From: Candidatus Rifleibacteriota bacterium
Lineage (GTDB): Bacteria; Muiribacteriota; Ozemobacteria; Ozemobacterales; Ozemobacteraceae
Length of the DNA stretch: 10,851 nucleotides
Reading direction: 5' to 3'
Assembly: GCA_028691595.1 (NCBI GenBank)
Contig: JAQUZA010000077.1
Coordinates: 1 to 10,851 of the forward strand
The notes under the pieces are model-generated. The model had not been told where the DNA came from. It did no database searches and saw only the letters and a list, made by a program, of their open reading frames with translations. Shown here one piece after another: positions 1 through 6,657 of this stretch. Numbering within the stretch: the first letter of the stretch is position 1; every line of letters begins with the position of its first letter. The translations under genes and the position numbers were made by a program.

Positions 1-1653
1 ATGCTCGGCCAGATCTTTCAGGAAAAGGGATGGGTTGACGAAGCCATCGAGAAATATCAGGCTGCCTGGGAAGTCGTTCCAACTGAGCTTGAACCCGTTT
101 TGCAACTGGGCATCATGTATCGTGACAAAAACGATCATGAAGCTGCAAAAATATGGTTTCAAAGAGTTATTGAACTCGATGCCGGCAACATGACGGCCTC
201 TGACTTTTTTGCCAATCTCTCAGAATCACAGCGGAGTCAGGAAATTGACGAAGCCTTTGCCAGGGCAGCAGAAGCCGAAAGTCAGGGCGATGTAGATACG
301 GCCATCATGCACTATGACAGCATAATCGACCTTGACAACCATAATCTCGATGCCAGATTCAAGCTTGGGATGCTTTACGAGTCAAAGAGCATGTTTGACG
401 AAGCAACCTTCGAATATGAACAGGCCATGAATATCGACAAGAATGCCAGGTATAAAGAACTGCCTCTAAGACTGGGAAACCTGCATATCCGCAAGGGTAA
501 AATCATCGAGGCGGTTGACTCGCTCAATCTTGCAAAAAAATATTTCCCGACAAATGTGGATATTCGCATCGAACTGGTAACTCAGCTCAAATTCAAAGCC
601 CTGAATAATTTTGCTTCAGCAGAGGAACTTCAGGAGGCCAACGCAGCCATAAGACAGGCTGTCGAGCAGGGTCAGAACTATTGCGACTGGCTTGAGCTTG
701 GGTTATTTGTTTCCAAGGGGCTCGACCAGACAATCGATGAAGAAAGCTCAATAACCCAGTCGATTCAATGTTTCGAAAAAGTTCTCGAGCTTGACCCGGG
801 CAATGTCTTTTCCATGACCGAACTTGCGAAAGTCTACCATCGTCGCAACATGCTTTCAGAGGTCGAAACAATCTTCAAACAGATTCTCGAAAAAGACCCC
901 GAAAGCGTTTATGTTCACCGCAAACTTGCAGACCTCTACCACTCCCAGGGAAGATATGACGAAGCCCTCTCTGAACTTCGCCAATTGATTGAACTCGATG
1001 CAAGCAATGGCGAATGTCACATGAAAATTATTGATATCAGCAAGGAAATGCTCGGCAAAGCACAGGATCGCGACCGTCAGCTGCAGGCGCTTTTAAAAGA
1101 ATATCAGACCCGTGCCGAATCAAATCCCAAAGACCCCATGGCTAATTTTGGTCTTGGTTACGCTTTTATTACTCTCGGCTCGGGCTTTACCCCGACAGAA
1201 GAAGAACAGCAGAAAGCCGTTTACTATTTCAAGCTTGCGAACAGTTGTGACCCGAACAATCTCTGGCCATACTGGGGTCTCAAAATAGTCTACAGTAAGC
1301 AGTCTATCAGCGGTAAACGCATGTATGACGAAGCAATCGCCATCTGCCGCAAAGCACTCAAGGTTGATGAAAATAATGCCCGGGCACATTATGAGCTTGG
1401 GGAAGCCTACAACGAAAACTATGACATCAATATGAAGAATGAGGCCATGGCAGAATACCGCAAGGCTATCCAGCTCGATCCAAACTATATCGAAGCCCAC
1501 TTTCGACTGGCAAGTATATACAGGGTAAAAAATATGTATGACCGGGCCAGCGAAGAATATAACAAAGTCATTGAACTTGACCCGACCGGGCCGCTTGCCA
1601 ATGATGCGAAGCGTTCTCTTGTTCACATTGAACGCAGCAAGGGTGAGTCTTGA
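1..1653 (+). CDS. TPR-repeat protein, 5' end probably outside window
   Basis: The visible 550 residues are almost entirely tetratricopeptide repeats. I count about 13-14 helical pairs, many ending in the typical VIELDPxN signature (for example near residues 55-64, 257-264, 330-338, 493-499 and 527-532). Typical helix-A cores such as LGxxYxxKxxxxEA recur. TPR arrays are protein-interaction scaffolds; the sequence shows no enzyme domain, signal peptide or membrane segment in this part. The first residues (MLGQIFQEKGWVDEAIEKYQ) already lie inside a repeat and no upstream ribosome site is visible, so the ATG at base 1 is probably an internal Met and the gene starts upstream. Several repeats carry insertions (around residues 200-250 and 380-440). 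The partner and function are unknown. The gene is closed by a strong terminator 19 bases after the stop. Confidence 0.85.
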   Translation: MLGQIFQEKGWVDEAIEKYQAAWEVVPTELEPVLQLGIMYRDKNDHEAAKIWFQRVIELDAGNMTASDFFANLSESQRSQEIDEAFARAAEAESQGDVDTAIMHYDSIIDLDNHNLDARFKLGMLYESKSMFDEATFEYEQAMNIDKNARYKELPLRLGNLHIRKGKIIEAVDSLNLAKKYFPTNVDIRIELVTQLKFKALNNFASAEELQEANAAIRQAVEQGQNYCDWLELGLFVSKGLDQTIDEESSITQSIQCFEKVLELDPGNVFSMTELAKVYHRRNMLSEVETIFKQILEKDPESVYVHRKLADLYHSQGRYDEALSELRQLIELDASNGECHMKIIDISKEMLGKAQDRDRQLQALLKEYQTRAESNPKDPMANFGLGYAFITLGSGFTPTEEEQQKAVYYFKLANSCDPNNLWPYWGLKIVYSKQSISGKRMYDEAIAICRKALKVDENNARAHYELGEAYNENYDINMKNEAMAEYRKAIQLDPNYIEAHFRLASIYRVKNMYDRASEEYNKVIELDPTGPLANDAKRSLVHIERSKGES

Positions 1654-1672
1654 AGCTGATCTGTTAACGCTC

Positions 1673-1710
1673 AAAAAAGCGGCACCGTGCACAACGGTGC
1701 CGCTTTTTTT
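1673..1710 (+). terminator. Intrinsic terminator of the TPR gene
   Basis: A perfect 11-bp stem, AGCGGCACCGT (1678-1688) with ACGGTGCCGCT (1694-1704), has a 5-base loop. It is preceded by six A and followed by seven T. It lies 19 bases after the TPR gene stop. Because of the A run on the left it could also work on the (-) strand, but no (-) gene ends here. Confidence 0.93.
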
Positions 1711-1722
1711 AAAGTATAGGTC

Positions 1723-1756
1723 TTGACAATGACAGGCAAGGGTTTTATCCTACAAT
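1723..1756 (+). promoter_or_regulatory. Candidate sigma-70-type promoter for the exported protein gene
   Basis: A perfect TTGACA (1723-1728) is followed after 17 bases by TATCCT (1746-1751, 4 of 6 matches). An overlapping alternative is ATGACA (1729-1734) with a 16-base spacer to TACAAT (1751-1756), 5 of 6 matches in each box. Both lie just after the terminator and 60-95 bases before the GTG start at 1819. Which of the two is used cannot be told from sequence. Confidence 0.6.
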
Positions 1757-1818
1757 AGAAATTTTGTCAGAATGTATTTTTTTGCCCAAATTAACAGATA
1801 TCAAAGAGGAAACTCATT

Positions 1819-2574
1819 GTGAAAATATTTTTCAAAATGCCACGCCAGCTCAAATCTTCACTGCTTTTTACCCTGATGTTCTGTATGCTTTTTCCGTGGT
1901 CGCTGATGGCCGAAACAAGCTACAAAGCCCCCAAAAATTCTTTGAGCTATTTCCTTGAAAATGCCCGGGAAACCGCAGAACCCGCTAGTGAAGAAGCTGC
2001 CTCAGAACCACAGATGTCTGATTTTGACAACGATGCAACAACACCTGTCGTACCTGCTCCAAGAATTGATCGCCAGGCTGCAATAGAATCACTCAGAGCA
2101 AAAATTCGGGCAAACGAAGTCCAGGAAGCTGCAAAAATCAGCAACGAAGCTGAAATACCAGCACCGGAGCCCCAAATCGCCGAAACTGAACTCGTCAGCC
2201 TTCAGGTCCAGGAACCTGTAAATCCCCCCAAAGAAATCAAAACGCCCGCCGCCCCGGCTGCCAGCAAAATCATAATTGCGAAAACCCCGGCCAAAGATAG
2301 CTCTTCAACTGTGGGCAACACGCCTGTTGAAGTTAAAAAAGCTGAGGTTACAACAAAACTGCCAGCACCACAAAAAGAAAAAATCACCCAGACCAGGGCA
2401 GATGCCCCATTTGCCGGGGTGCTTGCCAGAATGCAGCAGAACCGCGCACACCGCGCCGCTCAGGCAGAAAAACTTGGCGTTATTCTGCCCAGCCAGGGTG
2501 GCGACATTGCAACCGTTTCACCAAGCCTGAGCAAAATTCAGCAGACGATCAGAACAATCGTAAACCGCAACTGA
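1819..2574 (+). CDS. Exported Ala/Pro/Glu/Lys-rich protein of unknown function
   Basis: I do not recognise this 251-residue protein. The start is a GTG, chosen because AAAGAGGA (1803-1810) lies 8 bases upstream. Residues 1-31 form a clear Sec signal peptide: basic start (KMPRQLK), hydrophobic stretch (SLLFTLMFCMLFPW), and likely cleavage after SLMA before ETS. There is no lipobox Cys at the junction. Residues 50-113 are acidic with a probable helix (about 86-113). Residues 114-195 form a low-complexity linker rich in Pro, Ala, Lys and Glu, likely disordered. Residues 196-251 (from APFAGVLARMQQNRAHRAAQ) look like a short folded or helical end with Arg and Gln. The layout suggests a periplasmic or surface protein with a flexible spacer, but no catalytic motif is visible. 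It has its own promoter region and faces the SLBB gene, with 2 bp between stops. Confidence 0.8.
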   Translation: MKIFFKMPRQLKSSLLFTLMFCMLFPWSLMAETSYKAPKNSLSYFLENARETAEPASEEAASEPQMSDFDNDATTPVVPAPRIDRQAAIESLRAKIRANEVQEAAKISNEAEIPAPEPQIAETELVSLQVQEPVNPPKEIKTPAAPAASKIIIAKTPAKDSSSTVGNTPVEVKKAEVTTKLPAPQKEKITQTRADAPFAGVLARMQQNRAHRAAQAEKLGVILPSQGGDIATVSPSLSKIQQTIRTIVNRN

Positions 2575-2576
2575 CA

Positions 2577-3851
2577 TCAGGGCTTAAAAATCCTCAGGCT
2601 GTCAAAAGGCTTGAGCTTGAGATTGTGTCGGGGGTCGCCCCTAACTGCTGCGCCGATATTGATCTTTGTCTGCGAAAAAAGCAGTTTGCCGTCTTTGATT
2701 TCGCGCCGCGATAATTCGCCTTCCAGTTGCTCAAGATCACCCGAGAGCCCATCAGCCATATCTATCATTTTAATGATATCCGCTTCGCGAACAAGAGGTT
2801 GTCGACCGGGATTCTTCACCAGACCCTCCACAAAAACGATTGGGTTGCGACTGAGAAATTCCTGACTGAAAAAAATTATCCGGTCCGAGGGCCTGAGACT
2901 GAAATCGCCCACAAGATCTCCGCTTATCAGATTACGCGGAACAAAACCCAAAACCTCATACAGATCACCACTTCCGCCCTCTCGCAAAACTTCGGCATAC
3001 TCAAGAGAAGTAGCAGGCCTGAGAATACCACTCTTGGAAAGCACATCAGAAAGCCTCATTCCATCGCGATATGCAAGCTCTCCGCCGTTAACGCTTCCCT
3101 CTAAGGAAAGCGTTAAACGCTCTTCCATTCTATTTTTTACAAACACCTCATCTCCCGGCAAGAGCGATACTGATGGAACAGGTTCGTCACCCTCAAGCTC
3201 AATTGCCAGAAATACCCTTTTATAACCGCCGATTTCACGAAGAATTTCAATGCGACAGCCAGACTCACCTGTTGCCAAGCCGCCACACAGGTGTAAAAAT
3301 TTGTCGAGCACCATTTCGCCAAGCTTCAACTCAAAGACCCCGGTCCTTAGAAGATCCCCACACGCTTTCAACATCGGACCGGCAGACGGCACAACTACGG
3401 ACTCGCCGCCGTTAAAAACAAAATTGTTATTCAAATTACCTTTAATTATGTAATCATAGAGGTCAAACTCAGCAAGCAACTGATCGTCAAGGCGAACTTC
3501 CAGACGGCGCAAACTGGCATTTCTAGAGGGGCCGCCAGCCGCAAGCAATGCACTGACAACATTCACTTCGCCCTTGAGTTCAAATTCACCAGGGCAGTTA
3601 ACTTCGCCCATCACAACAAACCTGGTAGCTTCGTTTGCCTGGTCCATTTTGCCGGAACAATCCCTTACCGCCTCACTCAGGAGAAAATCCCTGCCAAAAA
3701 CCAGACTTTTGCAACCAACAACCTGGTTGACAACTTTAGCCGCCTGATGATCTTCTGAAGCAAGGCCCGTCATTGGGTTAGCAAAAGAGATTCCACACAC
3801 AAGTGGTAGTATGGCAGCCAGCCCAAAGCGGCGAGATGTGTTTTTTATCAT
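2577..3851 (-). CDS. Secreted protein with four tandem SLBB-type beta-grasp modules
   Basis: The 424-residue protein starts at the ATG of MIKNTSRRFG, because a perfect AGGAGG lies 6 bases upstream; the frame stays open 26 codons further but without a better site. Residues 1-24 are a signal peptide (cleavage after ISFA). The mature part has four repeated units, at about 78-156, 157-240, 246-328 and 337-423. Each follows the SLBB pattern: a VxGxVxxPGxF-like strand, an L..aGG/SGL turn, and a closing L.pgDxvxV strand (FNGGESVVV, LLPGDEVFV, LRPSDRIIF, LKPFDSLRI). SLBB modules occur in outer-membrane polysaccharide exporters of the Wza family and in ComEA-like proteins. I see no separate N-terminal polysaccharide-export domain, no lipobox and no C-terminal membrane helix. 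A role in surface polysaccharide export or binding is therefore an inference. Its stop sits 2 bp from that of the convergent gene. Confidence 0.82.
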   Translation of the reverse strand: MIKNTSRRFGLAAILPLVCGISFANPMTGLASEDHQAAKVVNQVVGCKSLVFGRDFLLSEAVRDCSGKMDQANEATRFVVMGEVNCPGEFELKGEVNVVSALLAAGGPSRNASLRRLEVRLDDQLLAEFDLYDYIIKGNLNNNFVFNGGESVVVPSAGPMLKACGDLLRTGVFELKLGEMVLDKFLHLCGGLATGESGCRIEILREIGGYKRVFLAIELEGDEPVPSVSLLPGDEVFVKNRMEERLTLSLEGSVNGGELAYRDGMRLSDVLSKSGILRPATSLEYAEVLREGGSGDLYEVLGFVPRNLISGDLVGDFSLRPSDRIIFFSQEFLSRNPIVFVEGLVKNPGRQPLVREADIIKMIDMADGLSGDLEQLEGELSRREIKDGKLLFSQTKINIGAAVRGDPRHNLKLKPFDSLRIFKP

Positions 3852-3857
3852 CAGATT

Positions 3858-3863
3858 CCTCCT
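3858..3863 (-). promoter_or_regulatory. Ribosome binding site fixing the SLBB gene start
   Basis: The plus strand reads CCTCCT here, giving a perfect AGGAGG on the (-) strand. It lies 6 bases before the ATG at 3851-3849. This sets the start there and not at an upstream in-frame codon (3929). Confidence 0.85.
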
Positions 3864-3893
3864 GGCAGACAATAATCCGAACGTCCAGATAAA

Positions 3894-3922
3894 AGAATAG
3901 TTCAGATAAACTATCGGCACAA
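3894..3922 (-). promoter_or_regulatory. Weak candidate promoter for the SLBB gene
   Basis: On the (-) strand TTGTGC (3922-3917) and TATTCT (3899-3894) are 17 bases apart, with 3 and 4 of 6 consensus matches. A 6-bp inverted repeat, ATAGTT (3897-3902) with AACTAT (3909-3914), overlaps the -10 box and part of the spacer. CAGATAAA is repeated at 3886-3893 and 3903-3910. The match is weak and rests mostly on position and spacing. Confidence 0.3.
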
Positions 3923-4000
3923 ACTCCAAGGATCATCTCCCCCAATAAGCAACCCCCCGGAAAAAAGATAAAAAACCATTCAACGACAGCGAACGATTAA

Positions 4001-4080
4001 CATTTTTATGTCTTTATTATCATTTTCAACAAAGACTCCCCTCTCATATCCTTCTTTGTTTATCATTTTTATGATAAAAC
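4001..4080. repeat. Palindrome and repeated CATTTTTATG motifs, possible operators
   Basis: CATTTTTATG occurs at 4001-4010 and again at 4064-4073, 63 bases apart; it is itself an inverted repeat (CAT-TTTT-ATG). The second copy sits in a longer perfect palindrome, TTTATCAT (4059-4066), loop TTTT, ATGATAAA (4071-4078). TTATCATTTT also occurs twice, at 4017-4026 and 4060-4069. The spacing of about six helix turns would suit a dimeric regulator binding two sites. The hairpin lacks GC pairs, so it is a poor terminator. A regulatory role is inferred. Confidence 0.45.
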
Positions 4081-4223
4081 ATATGCCGCCATCTTGAATA
4101 TTTTCATGACAGAACATTCTTGAGTTGCAAACCTGCAAGAGTCAAAGGAATTCTGACATTCGCCGGTGCTCGGTAATAAAGTCTGCTTGCCTTTTCCGGG
4201 GGAGAATTGTATTCTGTCTCGGT

Positions 4224-5516
4224 ATGAAATTTCATCTTATTTCACTTGGCTGTTCAAAAAACACCGCAGATTCAGAACAGGTCGCCAACGGGTTTGCGAC
4301 CAGGGGCTGGCAATGGGCAAATCAGCCCGAGCAGGCAGATCTGCTTCTTATCAACACCTGCGGGTTCATCAACGACGCAAAAGAAGAATCACTCAGGGTA
4401 ATAATGGAGGCCCTCAGCTTCAAAAAGCAGAGGCCCGAAATGAAAGCAGCAGTTTTTGGCTGCCTTGTTAAGCGCTATCACAGCGAAATTCAAGCGCAAA
4501 TACCAGAAATAGACTTTCTTTTTGAATTTTTAACCGAAGACCAGCTCGAACAACTCGTCAATCTAAACAAAAAGAGATGCACAACGCCTGACTACAACAA
4601 AAGCTGGCGCTTTTTTACACCTCCCCATACCGGCATTCTTAAAATAGCCGAGGGCTGCAGCAATCGCTGCTCATACTGTGCGATTCCGGGTATAAGAGGG
4701 CCCTTTTTCTCGCGACCAGAAGACGAGATTCTTCAAGATGCCAGAAGACTTGCGGATTCTGGCGCACGCGAGATTTCGATCGTTGCCCAGGATATTACGC
4801 GCTATGGCACTGAAAAAGAAGGAAAATGCCAACTTCCGGCCCTGATTGGCAAAGTAGCCCAGATCAGGGGCATAGAATGGATCAGACTCCATTACATGCA
4901 CCCGCGCGGTCTTACCGGCAAACTGCTTGACGAACTTTATCACATCGACAAAGTCCTCCCCTACTTCGACATTCCTTTTCAGCACATCTCAAATCATATC
5001 CTCGAAGCAATGAACAGGCATACGACACCTGAACACATCAAGCGTCTTATCGAGCACATTCGTAACAAATTTCCCGAATCAGCCATAAGAACCACTTTTA
5101 TCGTTGGGTTCCCCGGCGAGAAAAAGCGCGATTTTGAAGAGCTCATCGAGTTCATTGAAGAATACCCCCTCGATCGTGTTGGAGCATTCGCCTACTCTAC
5201 TGAAGAGGGCACTGCCGCCGCCGATTTTCGACCCAAAGTATCGAAGCCCGTCAAACAAGCCCGCCTCGACCAACTGATGACCCTGCAGCAGCTTATCATC
5301 GAAGAACGCAACCGCCGCCTTATCGGGAAAGAACTACAGGTAATCATTGACAGCATCAGTGACAACTCTGCTCTGGCCCGAACCAGGTTTGATGCTTTTG
5401 AAGTCGACAATTCCACGACCATTACTGATTGTGGCAAACTCAAGGCAGGCGACTTCACCCGGGTCAGAATAACTGAAGCCGATGCTTATGATTTTAAAGC
5501 GGAGTTGGTAGAATGA
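4224..5516 (+). CDS. rimO: Ribosomal protein uS12 methylthiotransferase RimO
   Basis: RimO is a radical-SAM enzyme with two iron-sulfur clusters that methylthiolates an aspartate of ribosomal protein uS12. The 430-residue length is typical. The N-terminal MTTase domain has its three cluster cysteines: Cys10 (SLGCSKN), Cys46 (NTCGF) and Cys80 (FGCLVKR). The radical-SAM motif is EGCSNRCSYC with Cys145, Cys149 and Cys152. GFPGEKKRDFEEL follows in the barrel, and residues about 370-430 form the TRAM domain. SLGCSKN and the DITRYG segment favour RimO over the tRNA enzyme MiaB. The ATG at 4224 was chosen because MKFHLISLGC matches the family start. A G-rich GGGGGAG lies 17 bases upstream, too far for a normal ribosome site, so translation initiation looks weak. 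It leads an operon, overlapping pgsA by 4 bases (ATGA). Confidence 0.95.
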   Translation: MKFHLISLGCSKNTADSEQVANGFATRGWQWANQPEQADLLLINTCGFINDAKEESLRVIMEALSFKKQRPEMKAAVFGCLVKRYHSEIQAQIPEIDFLFEFLTEDQLEQLVNLNKKRCTTPDYNKSWRFFTPPHTGILKIAEGCSNRCSYCAIPGIRGPFFSRPEDEILQDARRLADSGAREISIVAQDITRYGTEKEGKCQLPALIGKVAQIRGIEWIRLHYMHPRGLTGKLLDELYHIDKVLPYFDIPFQHISNHILEAMNRHTTPEHIKRLIEHIRNKFPESAIRTTFIVGFPGEKKRDFEELIEFIEEYPLDRVGAFAYSTEEGTAAADFRPKVSKPVKQARLDQLMTLQQLIIEERNRRLIGKELQVIIDSISDNSALARTRFDAFEVDNSTTITDCGKLKAGDFTRVRITEADAYDFKAELVE

Positions 5517-6124
5517 CTCTGGCAACCAAACTTACCATGATGCGGGTGGCTGCAATTCCTTTTTTCATGGGGGCTTTTTTCTTTAAAGCACCAGGAGAAC
5601 CCCTGAATTCTGACTGGGGAAAGGCAATTGCTACCCTGATTTTTATAATTGCAGCCATTACCGACTATTACGATGGCTATCTTGCCCGCCTTTACAAGGA
5701 AGTCACAACTTTTGGGCGCTTCATTGACCCTATTGCCGACAAACTGCTGGTATCAACCGCACTCATTGCCATGGTTGAGTATCGCGAAATAACCCACACC
5801 GCCGCCTGGGTTGCCATAATTATCATAGCCAGAGAGTTCGCGGTCACCGGGCTGAGACTGATTTGTGCCGAACGCGGGCAGGTTATAGATGCCAGTGGTG
5901 CCGGAAAGGTCAAAACCACGGCGCAGATGACTGCCATCATCACTGCCCTTTGCTTTCTTACCATCAGAGTTTTTTTGTTATCTTACAGCCAGCACGACTA
6001 TCTTGACATGCTGATGAAAATCTACGCGCCGGTCATTCAGGCCCTCATGCTGATTGCCGCGGCAGCAACGGTGTATTCAGGCTATGACTATTTCAAAAAG
6101 AATTGGCACTTCCTGGACGAATAG
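5513..6124 (+). CDS. pgsA: CDP-diacylglycerol--glycerol-3-phosphate 3-phosphatidyltransferase
   Basis: PgsA is an inner-membrane enzyme that joins CDP-diacylglycerol and glycerol 3-phosphate to give phosphatidylglycerophosphate, the committed step to phosphatidylglycerol and cardiolipin. The full CDP-alcohol phosphotransferase signature is present: D51, D54-G55, A58-R59, G68, D72 and D76 (DYYDGYLAR, then GRFIDPIAD). The 203 residues contain several hydrophobic helices (about 8-24, 37-50, 77-88, 95-113, 133-155 and 167-188), as in this family. The phosphatidylglycerophosphate synthase assignment over other CDP-alcohol transferases rests on FGRFIDPIADKLLV, REFAVTGLR and the adjacent pgpA. The start overlaps the rimO stop (ATGA, 5513-5516), with GGAG 8 bases upstream inside rimO, which suggests coupled translation. 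Confidence 0.94.
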   Translation: MTLATKLTMMRVAAIPFFMGAFFFKAPGEPLNSDWGKAIATLIFIIAAITDYYDGYLARLYKEVTTFGRFIDPIADKLLVSTALIAMVEYREITHTAAWVAIIIIAREFAVTGLRLICAERGQVIDASGAGKVKTTAQMTAIITALCFLTIRVFLLSYSQHDYLDMLMKIYAPVIQALMLIAAAATVYSGYDYFKKNWHFLDE

Positions 6125-6587
6125 TTCAGCGAGTATCCAGACCATCAAACTGCTCGGTTCATGCTTTGGGCTGGGCTATATAAGACGTGCCCCAGGCACC
6201 TTTGGCAGCCTCCCGGGGATAGCGTTGTTTCTGGCAACCCGAAACCTTCAAGTATGGGCACAGATAATGCTTTTTCTATTGTTTTGCCTCATAGCCATAG
6301 GGGTTGCCGAAAAAATAGAAAAGATTGAGCGCAGCAAAGATCCTGAGCAGATTGTCATCGATGAAGCTGCCGGAATGTGGATGTCGCTCTTTCTGATCTG
6401 GGATGCCAGCTTTACCACCGTTCTGGTGGGTTTTATAATTTTTCGTTTTTTTGATATTTTCAAACCCTTTCCGGTTAATCTCTTTCAGACCTTCAGGGGT
6501 GGAACCGGCATTATCGGTGATGATCTTGCCGCCGGCATGCTGACTAATTTCATTTTGCGCCTTCTGTTGCTTAAGGGAATAATCTAG
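6084..6587 (+). CDS. pgpA: Phosphatidylglycerophosphatase A
   Basis: PgpA removes the phosphate from phosphatidylglycerophosphate, the step after PgsA. Family motifs are clear: GLGYIRRAPGTFGSLPG near the start, IVIDEAAGMW (D93, E94 counting from the ATG at 6084), FRFFDIFKPFP (D124) and GDDLAAG (D146, D147). Hydrophobic segments fit a small inner-membrane protein; 167 residues is close to the family norm. The start is uncertain. In-frame ATGs are at 6054 and 6084, both inside pgsA, and neither has a good ribosome site. The one at 6084 gives the more usual length, though its 28 or so residues before the first motif are still somewhat long. The overlap with pgsA is about 41 bases. The gene ends the operon and is followed by a terminator. 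Confidence 0.9.
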   Translation: MTISKRIGTSWTNSSASIQTIKLLGSCFGLGYIRRAPGTFGSLPGIALFLATRNLQVWAQIMLFLLFCLIAIGVAEKIEKIERSKDPEQIVIDEAAGMWMSLFLIWDASFTTVLVGFIIFRFFDIFKPFPVNLFQTFRGGTGIIGDDLAAGMLTNFILRLLLLKGII

Positions 6588-6603
6588 AAAACCCAGATAG
6601 TTA

Positions 6604-6655
6604 TTAAGGTAAAAAAAAACAGCCACCCGAAGGTGGCTGTTTTTTTTTTCCTTAA
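6604..6655. terminator. Bidirectional intrinsic terminator between pgpA and the C25 peptidase gene
   Basis: The core stem is ACAGCCACC (6619-6627) with GGTGGCTGT (6632-6640), loop CGAA. It is flanked by nine A on the left and ten T on the right. The symmetry extends to TTAAGG (6604-6609) and CCTTAA (6650-6655). It begins 17 bases after the pgpA stop and ends 2 bases before the stop of the facing gene, so it can terminate both transcripts. Confidence 0.94.
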
Positions 6656-6657
6656 GA

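Larger units (their letters stand above)
3852..4223. other. AT-rich divergent regulatory region between the SLBB gene and rimO
   Basis: About 370 bases without a supported gene. It must hold the promoters for two divergent transcription units. The middle part (about 3960-4100) is very AT-rich and holds a palindrome and repeated motifs, listed separately. No RNA gene or convincing small coding frame is visible. A TTG-started in-frame extension of rimO (from 4125) is not supported by a ribosome site. Confidence 0.6.

Noticed and set aside
1120..1692. Open frame of 190 codons on the (-) strand across the TPR gene and its terminator
   Set aside because: Its start lies inside the terminator hairpin and the rest is antisense to clear TPR repeats.
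2594..2622. Possible terminator for the exported protein gene formed by CTCAGGC and GCTTGAG
   Set aside because: The stem has a G-T pair, a 9-base loop and no following T run, and it lies inside the SLBB coding region.
4058..4080. The TTTATCAT/ATGATAAA hairpin as an intrinsic terminator
   Set aside because: The stem is almost all AT and is not followed by a T run on either strand. A DNA-binding dyad is more likely.
4125..4223. TTG-started 33-codon N-terminal extension of rimO
   Set aside because: The family starts at the MKxxxISLGC strand, and there is no ribosome site before 4125. The extension is Cys/Arg-rich and unlike RimO.
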